Assembly (NCBI GenBank): GCA_049658145.1 | Contig: JBASOJ010000063.1 | Coordinates: 1 to 45,924 of the forward strand | From: UBA6100 sp049658145 | Lineage (GTDB): Bacteria > Actinomycetota > Coriobacteriia > Anaerosomatales > Anaerosomataceae | Direction: 5' to 3' | DNA length: 45,924 bases | In this document: in pieces, positions 10,701-17,156 of the stretch | Position numbering within the stretch: position 1 is the first letter of the stretch | Layout: the number at the start of each line of letters is the position of its first letter | Translations under genes and position numbers: made by a program | The notes under the pieces: generated by a model | What the model saw: only the letters and a program-made list of their open reading frames with translations | Told to the model about the DNA's origin: nothing | Database searches by the model: none

Positions 10701-13523
10701 CGCCGCCGGTGCCGAGGCGCCCAGCCGGCGCTCGGACTCGGCAGCGGTCTCCCACTCCAGCATGTCCCGATGTGACACCGCCATACGCCAGAGGGCCCGT
10801 GCGATCGCGTCGGTCATCAGATATGCCTGGTGCGGCAGGACCGCGGCGGTGAGCGCGTTGCGCAGGACGTCCCGCTTGAGATCCGAGACGAACGTGGTGT
10901 GGTCGCTCCGGGTGTCCGATGGCGGACGCCGGAACAGCAGTGAATCGACCAGCCCGAAGAAGAGCGGGAACCCGAGCAGTGCCGTGACGGTCGCAAGCCA
11001 GACCCAGTGCGCGCCGGGCAACAGCGCGAAGCCCGCGAGCGAGAACACCATCATCAGCGACGGGTAGGCGCTCCGCCGAAGGTTGTCGAGGATCTTCCAG
11101 CGGTGCAGCGTGGTGAGCGGGTTCTTCTCGCGACCCTCCGGGGCGGGCACGCGGTGGAAGAGCCACGGCAGCGTCTGCCAGTCTCCGCGAACCCACCGGT
11201 GAAGGCGTGCGCAGTGCGCGATGTAGCTCGACGGCTGGTCGTCGAGCACCTCCACGTCGGACGCGAGTGCCGTGCGCAGGTACGAGCCCTCGAGCAGGTC
11301 GTGACTGAGCAGCATGTTCTCGCGGAACCGGTCGCCGAGTGCGGCGTTGAAGATATCGACCTCGAAGATGCCCTTGCCGGTGAACGACCCCTCGCCGAAG
11401 ACGTCCTGGTAGGTGTCCGAGACGGCTCCCGCGTACGGGTCCATGCCGGTGACTCCCGAGTACAGCCATGCGAAGAGGCTATCGTTCGCCCCCTCGAGCG
11501 ACATGGAGACCCTCGGTTGCACGAGCCCGTAGCCGCGGCGCACCGTGCGTGTCGTGGGATCGAGATGCGCACGGTTGAGCGGGTGCGCGATGGTGGAGAT
11601 GAGCTTGCGAGCACCGTCGCGTGGCAGCACGGTATCGGTGTCGAGCGTGATGACGAACGTCACACCGGGAAACCCGGCGGTCTGCGCGTCGACGACCTCG
11701 AAGGATGTGTCGGTGGCGCCGCGCAGGAGGCTGCAGAACTCGGTCAACGCCCCACGCTTGCGCTCCCATCCCATCCAGGTCTTGTCGTACTCGCTCCACG
11801 TCCGCCCGCGGACGAAAAGGCTGAACGGACGCTCGTCGCCGGTGCCGTACCGGTCGTTCAAGACCGCGATCCCCCGCCGCGCCGCCTCGATGACCGCGGC
11901 ATCTCCCGAAGTGCGCTGCTCCGGGGCGCCCTTGAGGTCGGCCAGCACCGCGAAGCCCACATTGTGGTCGGTGTTCGCGAGGTAGCCGATCTCCATGTTG
12001 TCCACCACGTGCTGGGCAGCTTGCGGAGAGGTGAGCAGCGCCGTGTAGACTGCCATCGTGCGATGGGCTCCGGCCACCGGCTGGCGGTGATCGATCTTCG
12101 GCAGGGTCCGGGCGGGCCAAAGCGCCGCCGCCAGCCGGTTGACCACGATGAGTGCGACTTCGGAGACCGGTACGACCGAAAGCAGCGCGAGCGTGGCGGT
12201 GACCCACCCGTTTGCCGTGACCGTGTGGGCGAATGCGGCGCACCCGGCGGTGAGGAGAGCCGTGAGCCCGGCGAGGAGACCCCAGAAGATAGCGCCGCGC
12301 GCCGCGAGCGGACCACGGTAGATACGCTCGCGCGCGTGCCGACGATAGCTGATGCTCTCCTCGAACGCGTACCGCCCGGCGCTGACAAGGTGGTAGCCCA
12401 CGTGACTGCGCAGACCGTCGGCCGCATCCACCCGGAGCGCCTCCAGGCAGTGGCTCACCACCGCCTCGGCCACCTCGGTCTCGGAATGCGGACTGCGTCG
12501 CGCGATGCTTTCGATCGCATGCCGGTAGCGGTCGCGACTCACGAAGTCCATACGGCCGTACACGCCGGCCGGGTCCTCCCGGAGGATGTGTTCCACGAGG
12601 CTTGTGTCCTCGAAGAACTCCCGCCACTCGAAGCCGTCGAGGAAGCGGATGCTCGTGATCGCGTTGGCCACCGAGACCTGATCCGCGGCCTGCTGCTGGT
12701 GGGCGGTCATGGTGAGTCGCGCGAGGTCGACGCCACGCGTGGCGAGCGTCGCTTGGAGCCAGTCGGCCAGGGGGGCGAGGGCCACCTCCTGTCCTGCGAG
12801 TCGCTGCGACAGCCGCACAAGGAAGGGCGCGGGTGTATCGCTGTGGGCGCGGTCGAGTTCGGCCAGGCGCGCCGCGACAGCCTCCGTTCCCTCGTCGGCG
12901 GCGATGATGAGGCTGTCCGCGAAGCGGTTGCCGCTCACCACCGCCTGGTGCGCTTCGAGCACCCGGCGCGCGAGGCGCCGGAGATTCTCGATGAGCATGA
13001 TGCGGAGCATGATCGGCACTGCCCAGACCTCGCCGATCATGAGCGGCGCCACGTCCTGGTAGGCCATGATGAAGAGCTCGAGCCCGTCGCGCTCGATGCG
13101 GGAGTCCGTGTGTGTGACCAGTAAGACGACCGCCTCGAACACCCGTGGGAAGTCCGCCAGCGGCCCGCTCTTCAGCGACGGCAACTCGGCACCGTAGTTC
13201 GAAGGGAGGTCGTCCCTGACGAGGGAGACCTGCTCCTCGATCAGGTAGAAGTTGTCGAGGAGCCACTCGGCGGCCGGGGAGACCGGTGTGCCGTCGTGAA
13301 CGTCGGCGGCGAGAATGTGATAGACCTTCGCGAGCTCAGCCTCGGCGGCGTCGACCATGCCGAGAAGAGGCGTCTTTGCACGCGTGCGAGCTGAGCTCCA
13401 CGACTGCTGTCCGGCGAGCACGCGTGCCGCCGCGATCAGGCGGTCCGTGCCCAACAACTCGCCGCGGATAGGTTCGTCGTCGGCCGGTAGCCCGATGTTG
13501 TTCGGCGCTCCTATCAGATCCAC
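4761..13523 (-). CDS. ndvB: cyclic beta-1,2-glucan synthase-like protein (GT84 + glycoamylase-like + GH94)
   Basis: A giant membrane enzyme of about 2,920 residues, close in length to Agrobacterium ChvB and Brucella Cgs. In order: an N-terminal helical region (PIRGELLGTDRLIAAARVLA); transmembrane segments near 411-465; a processive glycosyltransferase core with LDTDTVLPRDG near 630 and RWVRGDWQTLPWLF near 780; more membrane helices near 823-865 and 948-988; a glycoamylase-like domain from about 1,045 to 1,575 (NIGLQLLSY, GVPWGVSESAFN, YMAHHQGMS); and phosphorylase-like GH94 domains from about 1,630, with catalytic GGGDWNDGMN near 2,594. It would polymerise glucose from UDP-glucose and set ring or chain length by phosphorolysis. 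I chose GTG 13523; GTG 13592 also starts the frame but lacks a ribosome site. No NdvA/ChvA-type exporter is adjacent. Confidence 0.92.
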   Translation of the reverse strand: MDLIGAPNNIGLPADDEPIRGELLGTDRLIAAARVLAGQQSWSSARTRAKTPLLGMVDAAEAELAKVYHILAADVHDGTPVSPAAEWLLDNFYLIEEQVSLVRDDLPSNYGAELPSLKSGPLADFPRVFEAVVLLVTHTDSRIERDGLELFIMAYQDVAPLMIGEVWAVPIMLRIMLIENLRRLARRVLEAHQAVVSGNRFADSLIIAADEGTEAVAARLAELDRAHSDTPAPFLVRLSQRLAGQEVALAPLADWLQATLATRGVDLARLTMTAHQQQAADQVSVANAITSIRFLDGFEWREFFEDTSLVEHILREDPAGVYGRMDFVSRDRYRHAIESIARRSPHSETEVAEAVVSHCLEALRVDAADGLRSHVGYHLVSAGRYAFEESISYRRHARERIYRGPLAARGAIFWGLLAGLTALLTAGCAAFAHTVTANGWVTATLALLSVVPVSEVALIVVNRLAAALWPARTLPKIDHRQPVAGAHRTMAVYTALLTSPQAAQHVVDNMEIGYLANTDHNVGFAVLADLKGAPEQRTSGDAAVIEAARRGIAVLNDRYGTGDERPFSLFVRGRTWSEYDKTWMGWERKRGALTEFCSLLRGATDTSFEVVDAQTAGFPGVTFVITLDTDTVLPRDGARKLISTIAHPLNRAHLDPTTRTVRRGYGLVQPRVSMSLEGANDSLFAWLYSGVTGMDPYAGAVSDTYQDVFGEGSFTGKGIFEVDIFNAALGDRFRENMLLSHDLLEGSYLRTALASDVEVLDDQPSSYIAHCARLHRWVRGDWQTLPWLFHRVPAPEGREKNPLTTLHRWKILDNLRRSAYPSLMMVFSLAGFALLPGAHWVWLATVTALLGFPLFFGLVDSLLFRRPPSDTRSDHTTFVSDLKRDVLRNALTAAVLPHQAYLMTDAIARALWRMAVSHRDMLEWETAAESERRLGASAPAAFVRRMGPASAITLLAALPIAATPAGPIALLAASPLLVLWFFSPLAAWQASRPTTVAETGITADDEAVMRRLARLTWRFFETFVTSDDHYLAPDNFQEDPKGEVAHRTSPTNIGLQLLSYVTAYDLGYLTVEGLTESVTRTLTTLSGMERFRGHFYNWYDTLTLQPLRPTYVSTVDSGNLAGHLVALRIALLEVSERPLLSATTLDGIADTARLALEDLQAVRTSVSANGDLTEVRTSLEEVVRRIGLDTPPENLGEWVAALEGLRALTAGIDARMGVLARAADDDVALARAADSVRDAAAAVRAPLDLLAGCAPWAPDVLTAAGSHAGAPDSALAPLLAHVPSLVGLAEGLEDALATLDSMTADDGPDAAWASRVARGVRAGRAPSIALLAELRLGADIVREMWEHTDFAMLFDESRLLFSIGFNAAEGRLDDSYYDMLASECRLASFLAIAKGETPQEHWFRLGRAITRTDSGTALVSWSASMFEYLMPLLVMKSWPGTLLDRTYGSVVRRQIQYGRQRGVPWGVSESAFNAKDVDLTYQYQAFGVPGLGLKRGLSADVVIAPYATVLALMVAPREALANMSALAKQGAEGRYGFYEAIDYTPGRVPAGKERAVIRAYMAHHQGMSFLSLGNMLTGFRMQERFHADPIVGSTELLLQERVPRRFQLAQPRVEEVEFVRSVREIPPPVTRAYPLADTRVPATHFLSNGNYSVMVTNSGGGYSRWTDRTVSRYREDITRDCWGTFFYLKNVETGAVWSATYQPTLAEPDDYHVTFSADKADYRRLDGDVETHTEVIVSPEDDLEVRRITISNHGHGPLSLEITSYLEVTLAPRGADHAHKAYSNLFVETEAVEELRTLLFTRRPRSAEEPRFWGFHALACETRGACSWTYETDRAAFLGRLRTPANAQVIVGDGRLMGTTGAVLDPICAIRQPVVIPPGETVRLAYITGATDSRERAVTLAEKYQDITNAQRAADLAWSTSQIELRDLGITPEESVTFLRLASRMLLTDPHSRLKRVTEVENRLQMSGLWQIGISGDDPILLVTIDRLEEAPLVRQALLAHQYWRSKGFVSDLVILNTKASAYSSELDGRLRMLMRTAHALQLADKPGGVHLRTADQMAPEVKNLLESVARVLITGDGGPIALQLNQRARYPEDPDPFVPSREATPYPEPAFTRPELAFDNGYGGFDRERDEYVIVLEKGMTTPAPWVNVIATPRFGTMVSEAGIGCTWAENSHENRITTWNNDPVSDGSGECIYLRDEETGEFWSPTPLPVLDEGTHVIRHGRGYSRFEHTSHGIVHALDWFVAEDDPVRLARIRIANISGRPRRISVTQFVEWSLGDSRSKAQQRVVTWWDESASMLMAHSWFNLDFPGRPAFLACSRPVGSYTASRTEFIGRNHTPASPEAMRRRELGGQTGRFHDNCGALMLTVELAPGEETEVTFMLGQTETVEAAHELVSRLRSEEAVQAEFDSVRGVWRGLLDTVQVRTPDETLDAMVNGTALYQSLACRVWGRTATYQSSGAYGFRDQLQDSIALLDIRPELARGQIVEASRRQFPEGDVLHWWQPISGRGVRTRFVDDRHWLPYVTAEYIRATGDLSVLDVETPFLEGPAIPEGREDLYLQPCPSLQVATVYDHCLAALRLAPLGVHGLPLMGGGDWNDGMNRVGIGGRGESVWMAWFLDVTLRSFAEVCDLRNDGTSASEFRERADALVAAIERSAWDGSWYRRAFFDDGTPLGSAESAECRIDAIAQAWSVLSGRGDRDRARRAMESVEEQLVKWDDGLIKLLTPPFDRMEHDPGYIKGYVPGVRENGGQYTHAALWVALAYARLGDGDEAVSLLDLINPLGHTRDAEAVLRYKVEPYVLAADVYARDPHAGRGGWTWYTGSAAWFFQVALRGVIGLRTIAENGMRFLAFDPCIPKNWDRYEVTYRFGTSTYAITVENPRGVNRGVSHITLDGTRIEGTRVPLLDDGATHAVVVAMLGA

Positions 13524-13688
13524 ACCCCTGTCATCCTGGCGCCGTGCCGGGCACGAATCCCGCGCTGCGGCGTTCCGATGGTATTGTGCCACGTTCGGCC
13601 AGGCTGCGGCGCTCGGGGAGGTGCGGCACGGGGGTTGCTTATGCCCTGCCGCCGGGCGAGACGCATCGTCCCCACATGTGGAGGTGAC

Positions 13689-14387
13689 ATGAACCGCGCG
13701 AAGTCGATAGTGCTGGTGCTCGGGGCTCTGCTCATCGCGGGCGTGGTCATCGCACTCGGCTCATCAGGCGGAGACGGCGGCCTGGTGGACAACGCCGAGA
13801 TGCGCGCGCTTATGGACGATGGCGTCCGCCTCGTCGATGTGCGGACGGCAGCCGAGTTCGAGGCGGGTCACCTGCCCGGTGCCGAGCTCGTTCCGTTGAA
13901 CACATTCGAAGCGGCCGCCGCGGGCTGGGACCCGTCCGAGCCGATCGTGCTCTACTGCGCCACAGGGAGCCGGAGTTCGCAGGCCGCGGCGGTGCTGCGC
14001 GGTCTCGGCTTCAAGACCGTCTACGATCTCGGAGGTGGCATCGTGCAATGGGACGGCGAGGTCCTCGGCGGGGCCGCCGTGGCCGCCACCCCGGTGCCTG
14101 CCGCCGTAGGTGGCGCAGTGATGTACGAGTTCTACACCGATTGGTGACCCAGCTGCCAGGCAATGGCGCCTGTGGTCGACAGGCTCACCGGTGAGTACGA
14201 AGGCGTCGTGGAGATCCGCGCCTTGAACGTCGAGGATGACGAGGAGGCTGCGCGGCTCGCCTCGGGATTCCGCGTCCAGTACGTGCCTACGTTCGTGTTC
14301 GTGGACGCCGAAGGCACGACGGTCGAGACCCTCGTCGGCGAGGTCAGTGAAGCCGACCTTCGCGACGCGCTCGACGCCATCAGGTAG
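13689..14387 (+). CDS. selenocysteine-containing rhodanese-thioredoxin fusion protein (UGA read as Sec153)
   Basis: This reading frame contains one in-frame TGA, at 14145-14147, and ends at TAG 14385-14387, giving 232 residues. It has an N-terminal signal or anchor helix (SIVLVLGALLIAGVVIAL), then a rhodanese domain (LVDVRTAAEFEAGHLPGAELVP) with catalytic Cys90 in YCATGSRSS. A thioredoxin domain follows: EFYTDW-UGA-PSCQAMAPVVDRL, then FRVQYVPTFVFVDAEG with cis-Pro200. The UGA sits exactly where thioredoxins have the attacking Cys (WCXXC becomes WUPSC, resolving Cys156). The sequence on both sides stays in one frame and is well conserved, so recoding is more likely than termination. If the UGA stops translation, a 152-residue rhodanese results. 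GGAGGTG precedes ATG 13689. It probably acts outside the membrane in sulfur or thiol redox chemistry. Confidence 0.85.
14145..14186 (+). promoter_or_regulatory. Sec UGA codon and candidate bacterial SECIS hairpin
   Basis: Downstream of the UGA (14145-14147) lies a 6-bp stem, GCCTGT (14168-14173) with ACAGGC (14179-14184), closing a 5-nt loop GGTCG (14174-14178). A further G-C pair lies beyond one mismatch. The loop starts 27 nt after the UGA and begins with GG followed by U. Spacing, stem length and the early loop G fit the general bacterial SECIS pattern bound by SelB. A competing 5-bp hairpin (CAGGC 14157-14161 with GCCTG 14168-14172) is also possible. Confidence 0.6.
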
Positions 14388-14790
14388 GCTGAGACCTCCC
14401 CCCAGGTACGAGTCGGCGGCGGCGGGGTACGTACTTATCACGACGCGCCAGCGTCTGCGATCCATCGCGTGAAGCGAGGTGACCGTATCGGTTGAACGCG
14501 GTGACTAGTGTTTTCCACCGGGGTGGTCGATGAAGGGGCCCGCAGGACACGTGCGTAGCGAGTGTTCGTTCGTGTACCGCTACTGTTCCACTCGATGAGT
14601 ATGTGTTCGTACCATCTACTACGTATGTGTGAGACCACGGGGATCGCGGGCTACCGGGCATAAGCCCCTGGAAGCTGTAGGGGTGCGGCCGGGAAACGGG
14701 AATGCGCTTGCCGGCCAAGAACTCCTCAGGATGGCCCTTTGGAGGGGCGACTCGGGCGGTGCGAAGGCCGCCCCGGTGATGATTTGGAAA
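14388..14790. other. gene-free, inverted-repeat-rich region; possible structured RNA or mobile-element remnant
   Basis: About 400 bp between the selenoprotein stop and the glnK terminator hold no convincing gene. The region has many stems: GTAGCG 14555-14560 with CGCTAC 14578-14583; an alternative CGAGTG 14559-14564 with CACTCG 14589-14594; CCCCT 14665-14669 with AGGGG 14679-14683; GGCCGG 14687-14692 with CCGGCC 14711-14716; GGGCGG 14754-14759 with CCGCCC 14768-14773. Part of it (about 14580-14635) is visibly more AT-rich than its surroundings and repeats GTATGTGT. It matches none of the common RNAs whose core motifs I know (RNase P, tmRNA, SRP). Confidence 0.35.
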
Positions 14791-14818
14791 CGGCGGGTGC
14801 GCAGGTGCGCACCCGCCG
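14791..14818 (-). terminator. terminator of the amtB-glnK operon
   Basis: A perfect 13-bp inverted repeat with a 2-base centre (CGGCGGGTGCGCA, GG, TGCGCACCCGCCG). On the minus strand it lies about 24 bp after the glnK stop and is followed by TTTCCAAAT. It could also act on the plus strand. Confidence 0.7.
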
Positions 14819-14841
14819 CGTACGTTCGTGAGGATGTTCGG

Positions 14842-15180
14842 CTAGATCGCGTCGGCGCCGCGCTCGCCGGTGCGCACACGGTACACGTCCTCGACAGGCG
14901 AGACGAACACTTTCCCGTCGCCGATCCTGCCCGACTGCGCGGCCTTGATGATCACGTCAACCGCGTCGCGGACCTCGTGCTCGCTCACCACGAGCCACAC
15001 CATGACCTTCGGCAGCAGGTCGATCGTGTACTCCTGGCCACGCCACTGCTGCGTGATGCCCTTTTGGACGCCGTGCCCCTTCACCTCGATCACGGTGAGT
15101 CCCGCATGGCCCATCAGCGAGAGGGCCTCCTTCACGTCCTCGAGCGCCTCCGGACGGATGATCGCCTCTATCTTCTTCAT
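14842..15180 (-). CDS. glnK: PII nitrogen regulatory protein GlnK
   Basis: A 112-residue PII protein. It begins MKKIEAIIRPEALEDVKEAL, has the T-loop KGHGVQKGITQQWRGQEYTIDLLPK, and ends with GDGKVFVSPVEDVYRVRTGERGADAI. With the ATG at 15180 the T-loop tyrosine is residue 51, the family's canonical uridylylation or adenylylation site; a GTG one codon upstream is less likely. The start overlaps the amtB stop (TGATG), the usual amtB-glnK coupling. PII proteins bind ATP/ADP and 2-oxoglutarate, and GlnK plugs the AmtB channel when nitrogen is sufficient. The operon probably responds to nitrogen status. Confidence 0.96.
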   Translation of the reverse strand: MKKIEAIIRPEALEDVKEALSLMGHAGLTVIEVKGHGVQKGITQQWRGQEYTIDLLPKVMVWLVVSEHEVRDAVDVIIKAAQSGRIGDGKVFVSPVEDVYRVRTGERGADAI

Positions 15181-16802
15181 CACGCCTCAACTCCCATCGG
15201 TGCTTCCGTGAGCGAGCCTGCACCCATCGCTCCGCTGCCGGCGAAGTCGGGGTAGGCGAGCACGCCCATCTCCGTGACGTCCAGGCCGGCCAGCTCGTCG
15301 GCCTCGCTCGAGCGCAGACCGGTGGTCTTGGACTGGACCTTGAAGAAGACGTACATCGTGCCGAATGCCCAGGCTGCTACCACGACACACGCGATGAGCT
15401 GTGCGAGGAACTGCCCGCCGCTTCCGTAGAACAGCCCGGTGACCGCACTCTCAATACCGTTCCAGCCGGCGCCGTACGTGCCGTCGGCGAACAGCCCGAG
15501 TGCCAGCATGCCCCACAGACCGTTCACGCCGTGCACGGAGACGGCACCCACGGGGTCGTCGATCTTCACCGTGCGCTCCCAGAAGATGACCGAGCCCACA
15601 ACGAGCAGTCCCGCGACGGTGCCGATGATGATCGCGGCCCACGGGGTGACGAACGCGCAGGGCGCGGTGATGGCCACAAGACCTGCCAGCATGCCGTTTG
15701 CGGTCATCGAGGGATCCGGGTGACCCCAGAGCTTCCACACCAGGAACATCGCGGCGAGGCACCCGGCGGCACCGGCGAGCATCGTGTTGGCGATGATGAT
15801 CGGGAAGCGCAGGTCGCCCACGGAGAGGGTGCTCATCCCGTTGAAGCCCATCCAGCCGAACACCAGGATGATCGTGCCCAGGATCGCCATCGGGATGTGG
15901 TGACCGGGGATGGCCACCGGTGTCCCGTCGGCCTTGAACTTGCCGATACGCGGACCGATCACCAGTGCGCCTGCCAGCGCCGAGAAGCCACCGATAGCGT
16001 GCACCGCGCTCGATCCGGCGAAGTCCACCGCGCCGTTACCCAATCCGAAGTTCACGCCGAGCTGCGCCAGCCAACCGCCGCCCCAGATCCACATGCCATA
16101 GAGCGGGTACGTGAAGATAGCCATGTATACGCCGAACGGGATGAACGCCGAGAACTTCCAGCGCTCGGCCATGCCACCCGTGACGATGGTTGCCGCCGTG
16201 TCCATGAACACCATCTGGAACAGGAAGAACGCGAAAGCGCCCACATCGAGTGTGCCGTCTCCCAGCGAGCCGAGGAAGAAGCCCTTGGTGCCCGCAAGCG
16301 CCTGACCGGCGATGGTGAAGGCGTCGCCATCCAGCACGCCCGTTGCACCGCCGAGGAGTCCGATCGGCCCGAACGAGCCGAACTGCAGCCCGAAGCCGAT
16401 CGCCCAGTACGCGAGCGCACCCACCGCGAAGATGACGAAGTTCGTCATCGCCACATGTGCCGCATTCTTCCCTCTGCAGAAGCCCGTCTCCACGAGCATG
16501 AAGCCGGCCTGCATGAAGAAGATGAGCGCCATTCCCACGGTGACGAAGAAGATGTTCGTCGACACCGAGAGATGTCCGACGGCCGCGCCCACTTCCTCGA
16601 GCGTGGGCTCTCCCGCGGTCGCCGCGGGCACGCTGTCGATCGTGCCGGTCTCACCCCCTATCGGGTCACCTGATGCCCAAGCGACCCCGACCATCAGCAT
16701 GAGCGCTGCGAGGGTCAGCAGCACGGTGCGCACCGCTGCCTTCGCGAGGAACATCGCCCACGCTGTCCGCCCCTTCGGTAGGGCGGAGCGTACTGCTCTC
16801 AT
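15180..16802 (-). CDS. amtB: ammonium transporter AmtB
   Basis: A 540-residue Amt/Rh channel. A signal-like N-terminal hydrophobic segment ends in VAWASGD. The channel core follows, with FFVTVGMALIFFMQAGFMLVETGFCRGKNAAHVAMTN, the conserved early Amt block, then FAGSSAVHAIGGFSALAGALVIGPRIGKF, where the histidine lines the pore, and later GAVSVHGVNGLWGMLALGLFADG with the second pore histidine. It conducts ammonium/ammonia across the cytoplasmic membrane. ATG 16802 was chosen because AAGGAGG precedes it by 8 bases; the frame is open for another 14 codons. It is first in the operon with glnK. The C-terminal tail is somewhat long. Confidence 0.96.
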   Translation of the reverse strand: MRAVRSALPKGRTAWAMFLAKAAVRTVLLTLAALMLMVGVAWASGDPIGGETGTIDSVPAATAGEPTLEEVGAAVGHLSVSTNIFFVTVGMALIFFMQAGFMLVETGFCRGKNAAHVAMTNFVIFAVGALAYWAIGFGLQFGSFGPIGLLGGATGVLDGDAFTIAGQALAGTKGFFLGSLGDGTLDVGAFAFFLFQMVFMDTAATIVTGGMAERWKFSAFIPFGVYMAIFTYPLYGMWIWGGGWLAQLGVNFGLGNGAVDFAGSSAVHAIGGFSALAGALVIGPRIGKFKADGTPVAIPGHHIPMAILGTIILVFGWMGFNGMSTLSVGDLRFPIIIANTMLAGAAGCLAAMFLVWKLWGHPDPSMTANGMLAGLVAITAPCAFVTPWAAIIIGTVAGLLVVGSVIFWERTVKIDDPVGAVSVHGVNGLWGMLALGLFADGTYGAGWNGIESAVTGLFYGSGGQFLAQLIACVVVAAWAFGTMYVFFKVQSKTTGLRSSEADELAGLDVTEMGVLAYPDFAGSGAMGAGSLTEAPMGVEA

Positions 16803-16976
16803 CTGTACCGCCTCCTTCGTCATGCGGCGACCGAACGGAGGCACGCCGCCTCCCGGTCCCTACGCTAGGTGGCGGTCGTTACGGGCCGGTTTCGCGCCTG
16901 CGGCGCGTACGCGAAATGGTCGTGGCGTGCATGTGGCAGACCGGGGTCCGGGAGGCAGACCGGCAATCGCGCCAGG

Positions 16977-16985
16977 TGTTATACT
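16977..16985 (+). promoter_or_regulatory. extended -10 element of tRNA-Ala promoter
   Basis: TGTTATACT contains an extended -10 (TG, one base, TATACT at 16980-16985), 32 bp before the tRNA 5' end. No good -35 box is visible, which fits extended -10 promoters. Confidence 0.45.
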
Positions 16986-17017
16986 CTCCGTCTGCATGGC
17001 CCCTTCGGCGTGCATGC

Positions 17018-17092
17018 GGGCCCATAACTCAACGGGAGAGTGCCACCTTTGCAAGGTGGAGGTTGGGGGTTCGAATCCCCCTGGGTCCACCA
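17018..17092 (+). tRNA. tRNA-Ala(TGC)
   Basis: A 75-nt cloverleaf with encoded CCA. The acceptor stem GGGCCCA pairs with TGGGTCC and includes the G3-U70 wobble that identifies alanine tRNAs. The D arm is ACTC-AACGGGA-GAGT, the anticodon arm CCACC-TTTGCAA-GGTGG with anticodon TGC, and the T arm GGGGG-TTCGAAT-CCCCC. All stems are perfect apart from the G-U identity pair. Confidence 0.97.
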
Positions 17093-17101
17093 AACGCATA
17101 T

Positions 17102-17134
17102 GCGGCCGGTCACCCCTCTCGGGTGACCGGCCGC
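17102..17134. terminator. bidirectional hairpin terminator after tRNA-Ala
   Basis: A 14-bp perfect stem (17102-17115 with 17121-17134) and loop CTCTC. It starts 9 bases after the tRNA CCA end and lies 22 bases beyond the stop of the convergent minus-strand gene, so it may end both transcripts. There is no real T-tract on either side. Confidence 0.6.
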
Positions 17135-17156
17135 TCACGTTCGCTGCGCCTTCGGC

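Noticed and set aside
14145..14147. TGA as a true end of a 152-residue rhodanese, with a separate thioredoxin started at ATG 14163
   Set aside because: That ATG lies within the thioredoxin active-site helix, has no ribosome site, and would delete the first strands and catalytic motif. One continuous protein with Sec explains everything.
14386..14420. GGCTGAGA resembling a thiamine (TPP) riboswitch motif
   Set aside because: No companion motifs follow, it includes the stop codon of the selenoprotein gene, and no thiamine gene is downstream.
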